A DNA stretch of 18,077 bases from an uncultured Bulleidia sp. (lineage in GTDB: Bacteria; Bacillota_I; Bacilli_A; Erysipelotrichales; Erysipelotrichaceae): positions 1 through 18,077 of the forward strand of contig CAKVLT010000036.1 of assembly GCA_934757945.1 (NCBI GenBank). The letters are read 5' to 3'. Within the stretch, counting starts at the first letter, position 1. The number at the start of each line of letters is the position of its first letter. The translations under genes were made by a program, and so were the position numbers. Below, piece by piece: positions 16,021 to 18,077 of the stretch. The notes under the pieces are model-generated. The model saw only the letters and a program-made list of their open reading frames with translations. It was not told where the DNA came from and did not search any database.

Positions 16021-17105
16021 AGTCCCTCCTCTTTAAGATATTCCTGCAATATCTTCCTTACTTTTGCATAGCCTTCAGTTGTATAACAATGTGTATTTCT
16101 GATAAGATTTCCATTTTCAAAAGTCAAAGTCCATGCAGTACCATCTGCTAATCCAAATATCCATATCTCTTCTGCATCTGCAGTACGTACATCACTCTTT
16201 TCTTTTACTTCCATGGTTTGCAATGCCTTAAAGCAATCCTCTAAAACCGACTGATCCTGCACCTTCCATTCTTTATGTGCCTCTGTATTGGTGATATATG
16301 TCAGCTGTACAGGCTGTGCTGCATATGAGACGATTTCTGCAACAGAGACTTCAGGAAACTCCACATCTTCACCCATCACTGCCTCTTCTCCTTTCCCACA
16401 CATATCTACTGTATAGATAGCAGAAGTAGCTGTATGTACAGTATTTTCATCCTCCTGTACATTTTCATACAGGTGAATGGTAATTGTGCCATCTTCATTC
16501 TCTTTCCACTCTGCTTCAGGTGGTACATAGGTATTATGCTGTTCGTAATACCATCTGGATACAGCTATCAGTTCACTAATCTGATAAGGTTTGAAAGTAA
16601 AAGTATCCGTTACCTGTGGGTTTTCAGAAGTTGTAGGAGTATGTTTACTCAGTACATACTCACCACTTAAAAGATTGTTTGCACCTCCACCTGCAAGCTT
16701 GTCTTCATCCCTTTCCACCTGCATCAAAACTTTTTCAGGTTGGAAGGTGAACGTAAGCTTTTTAAAACTGTCTGTAATATCTGTTCCATACATATCTATC
16801 ACTTTCACCACCTGAATACTTGTATCATGAGATCCGGTATTGGTTAAAGCTTTGATATCCTCCACTTGCAGAGAATAGACCTGTTCTGTTTTTTCAGATG
16901 GAAAAGCACAATGCAAAGCAAAACCATCCTTAGTATGTAACGTATATTTTGTCTTTGTGTCTTTAGCTACACAGGTATAGCCATCATACGCCTCCAGGTG
17001 TACTTCTTCTTTTGCTTCCTTCACCTTTGACTTTGTACACCCTGTACATAGCACACCGGCTATCACCAACGTGATAACACCCGCACATTTAAGAATCTTT
17101 TTCAT
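16011..17105 (-). CDS. Putative lipoprotein, family not recognised
   Basis: I start the protein at the ATG 17103-17105, because AGGAGGT lies 5 bases before it; an in-frame ATG at 17121-17123 has no such site. The 364-residue product begins with lysines, a hydrophobic stretch and LCTGC, a lipobox with an unusual cysteine at -3 (lipidated residue C23). The mature part is acidic and appears beta-rich. The C-terminal 100 residues (TYITNTEAHKEWKVQDQSVL, then EEIWIFGLADGTAWTLTFEN) look like a compact alpha/beta domain, but I cannot name it. The start overlaps the end of the regulator gene by 17 bases and the stop overlaps the next lipoprotein by 10, so the three proteins are probably made in coupled fashion. 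No catalytic motif is visible. Confidence 0.7.
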   Translation of the reverse strand: MKKILKCAGVITLVIAGVLCTGCTKSKVKEAKEEVHLEAYDGYTCVAKDTKTKYTLHTKDGFALHCAFPSEKTEQVYSLQVEDIKALTNTGSHDTSIQVVKVIDMYGTDITDSFKKLTFTFQPEKVLMQVERDEDKLAGGGANNLLSGEYVLSKHTPTTSENPQVTDTFTFKPYQISELIAVSRWYYEQHNTYVPPEAEWKENEDGTITIHLYENVQEDENTVHTATSAIYTVDMCGKGEEAVMGEDVEFPEVSVAEIVSYAAQPVQLTYITNTEAHKEWKVQDQSVLEDCFKALQTMEVKEKSDVRTADAEEIWIFGLADGTAWTLTFENGNLIRNTHCYTTEGYAKVRKILQEYLKEEGLWD

Positions 17106-18077
17106 GTGTACCTCCTGCTTCAAACCGGTAATAAAACTGCACTAATCCTATTCTTGATTTTGTATTGGTCTTTTCATTGATACTTGTAATATGACGATAT
17201 AAGGCAGCTCTGGATATCAATAACTGTTCTGCAATTTCCTGTACATTCTCATCGGATACCAGTAATACCTGAAGTACTTCTGTTTCCCTGTGAGTTAATG
17301 AGAAAGCTTTTGCAAATTGTTGCATACGTTCTTCTTCACTGACAGACGTTTCTTTTGCAGTATCTTCTTTCTTTTCTTCCGGAGTTTTTACAAAAGAAAC
17401 ATAGAAATAAAATGCAACACTGATAAGTACAAACAATACCAGTACTACTCCGTTTCTAAGAACAGGATTATCCGACTGTAACAGTTTTATAGAGACAGAA
17501 GACATAATAAAAGCACAGACATTATTCACAGCTCTTCCTAGTCCTGCCCATAACTGAGGTAAGTTTGTCTCATAGGAAAGTTTCATAAAACTGCCGGTAA
17601 AGTACACCACAAAGAATCCTGCAGAAAGATAAAAGACGATCAACCCTGCATAGAAGGATCCACCATTTTCCATCACCACAATACATAAAGTAGATAACAA
17701 TGTAACTGCGTACATAATCAGATTCATGTATTTCTGATGGCAGGCATCATAGAGCCTCCCTGCAAGTAAAGCACTAACTGCCAGTAATAATCGTGGCCAG
17801 TTTCCTACATCTCCATTTCCGGACACATGTACAAGTGTGACCGCCGCATCCAATGTAGAAAAAATAAATGTCATTAACATCACCACAACAATCAAGGCCA
17901 TCCCTGCAAGATGTGGATTTTCTATTTTCTTCAAAGAGACTGTATTTTCAGCAGCCTCCATCTGTTCATGTTCAGCTTTTAACATCAGTACTGCCACAAC
18001 AGCAGAAGAAACCGCAAGGATAATCGATTCCGCCATGGAGTTCTGTATAAGATGCGTATTCAGATACTGAAACAAAA
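17089..18077 (-). CDS. Membrane-bound LuxR-type regulator, partial (N-terminus off the right edge)
   Basis: The visible 328 or so residues carry seven hydrophobic segments, roughly 15-35, 55-80, 90-105, 115-137, 141-165, 175-200 and 208-230. A charged linker and a C-terminal LuxR-type helix-turn-helix (LTHRETEVLQVL at 260-271, then VQEIAEQLLISRAALYRHI) follow. The frame is open to the window end, and its first codon here is an internal TTG, so the start lies outside. The layout, a multi-span domain like a half or whole MFS transporter tied to a LuxR DNA-binding domain, is known in gut Actinobacteria and Firmicutes, where such proteins are thought to sense small molecules at the membrane. It heads the operon and probably controls it or its neighbours; that is inference. 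Confidence 0.85.
   Translation of the reverse strand, partial: LFQYLNTHLIQNSMAESIILAVSSAVVAVLMLKAEHEQMEAAENTVSLKKIENPHLAGMALIVVVMLMTFIFSTLDAAVTLVHVSGNGDVGNWPRLLLAVSALLAGRLYDACHQKYMNLIMYAVTLLSTLCIVVMENGGSFYAGLIVFYLSAGFFVVYFTGSFMKLSYETNLPQLWAGLGRAVNNVCAFIMSSVSIKLLQSDNPVLRNGVVLVLFVLISVAFYFYVSFVKTPEEKKEDTAKETSVSEEERMQQFAKAFSLTHRETEVLQVLLVSDENVQEIAEQLLISRAALYRHITSINEKTNTKSRIGLVQFYYRFEAGGTHEKDS

Noticed and set aside
17106..17123. Longer start for the first lipoprotein
   Set aside because: The ATG at 17105 has a near-perfect AGGAGGT 5 bases away and yields a standard signal peptide starting MKKILK.

Overview
The window looks like a chromosomal segment of a low-GC Gram-positive gut bacterium. A-rich coding sequence, strong AGGAG-type ribosome binding sites, tight ATGA overlaps and proteins of typical Firmicutes families (DUF5688, DUF454/YbaN, a membrane-bound LuxR regulator) point there. 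An Erysipelotrichia-like lineage is my best guess, but that is inference. No tRNA, rRNA, CRISPR array, insertion sequence or phage gene was seen.

Region 1 (1-5428) is a complete aspartate-to-threonine pathway arranged as a divergon. thrC and thrB (cut by the left edge) run leftward, and hom, aspartate kinase and asd run rightward. The two arms are read from promoters that overlap face to face inside a 95-base gap. Aspartate is phosphorylated by the kinase, reduced by Asd and then by Hom to homoserine, phosphorylated by ThrB and converted to threonine by ThrC. A tight hairpin ends the right arm.

Region 2 (5427-9750, all leftward) is accessory. It holds a 925-residue PLD-nuclease/superfamily 2 helicase/DUF3427 protein, a DUF5688 protein of unknown role, and a DUF454 (YbaN-like) membrane protein gene interrupted by one in-frame TGA. 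Hairpins separate these genes, so they look singly transcribed. A repeated palindromic motif lies upstream of the DUF454 gene.

Region 3 (9751-14548) has a leftward cytoplasmic alpha-L-rhamnosidase-like (GH78-related) protein, a rightward cardiolipin synthase, and a leftward fusion of an HD phosphohydrolase to a metallo-beta-lactamase fold. The first two genes diverge around a perfect 10-bp inverted repeat. The last two converge on a shared hairpin terminator.

Region 4 (14612-18077, leftward) is a translationally coupled three-gene operon: a membrane-spanning LuxR-type regulator (cut by the right edge) followed by two lipoproteins, closed by a strong terminator. The function of this operon is not known to me. 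It and the HD-MBL fusion are the parts most likely to hold new biology.
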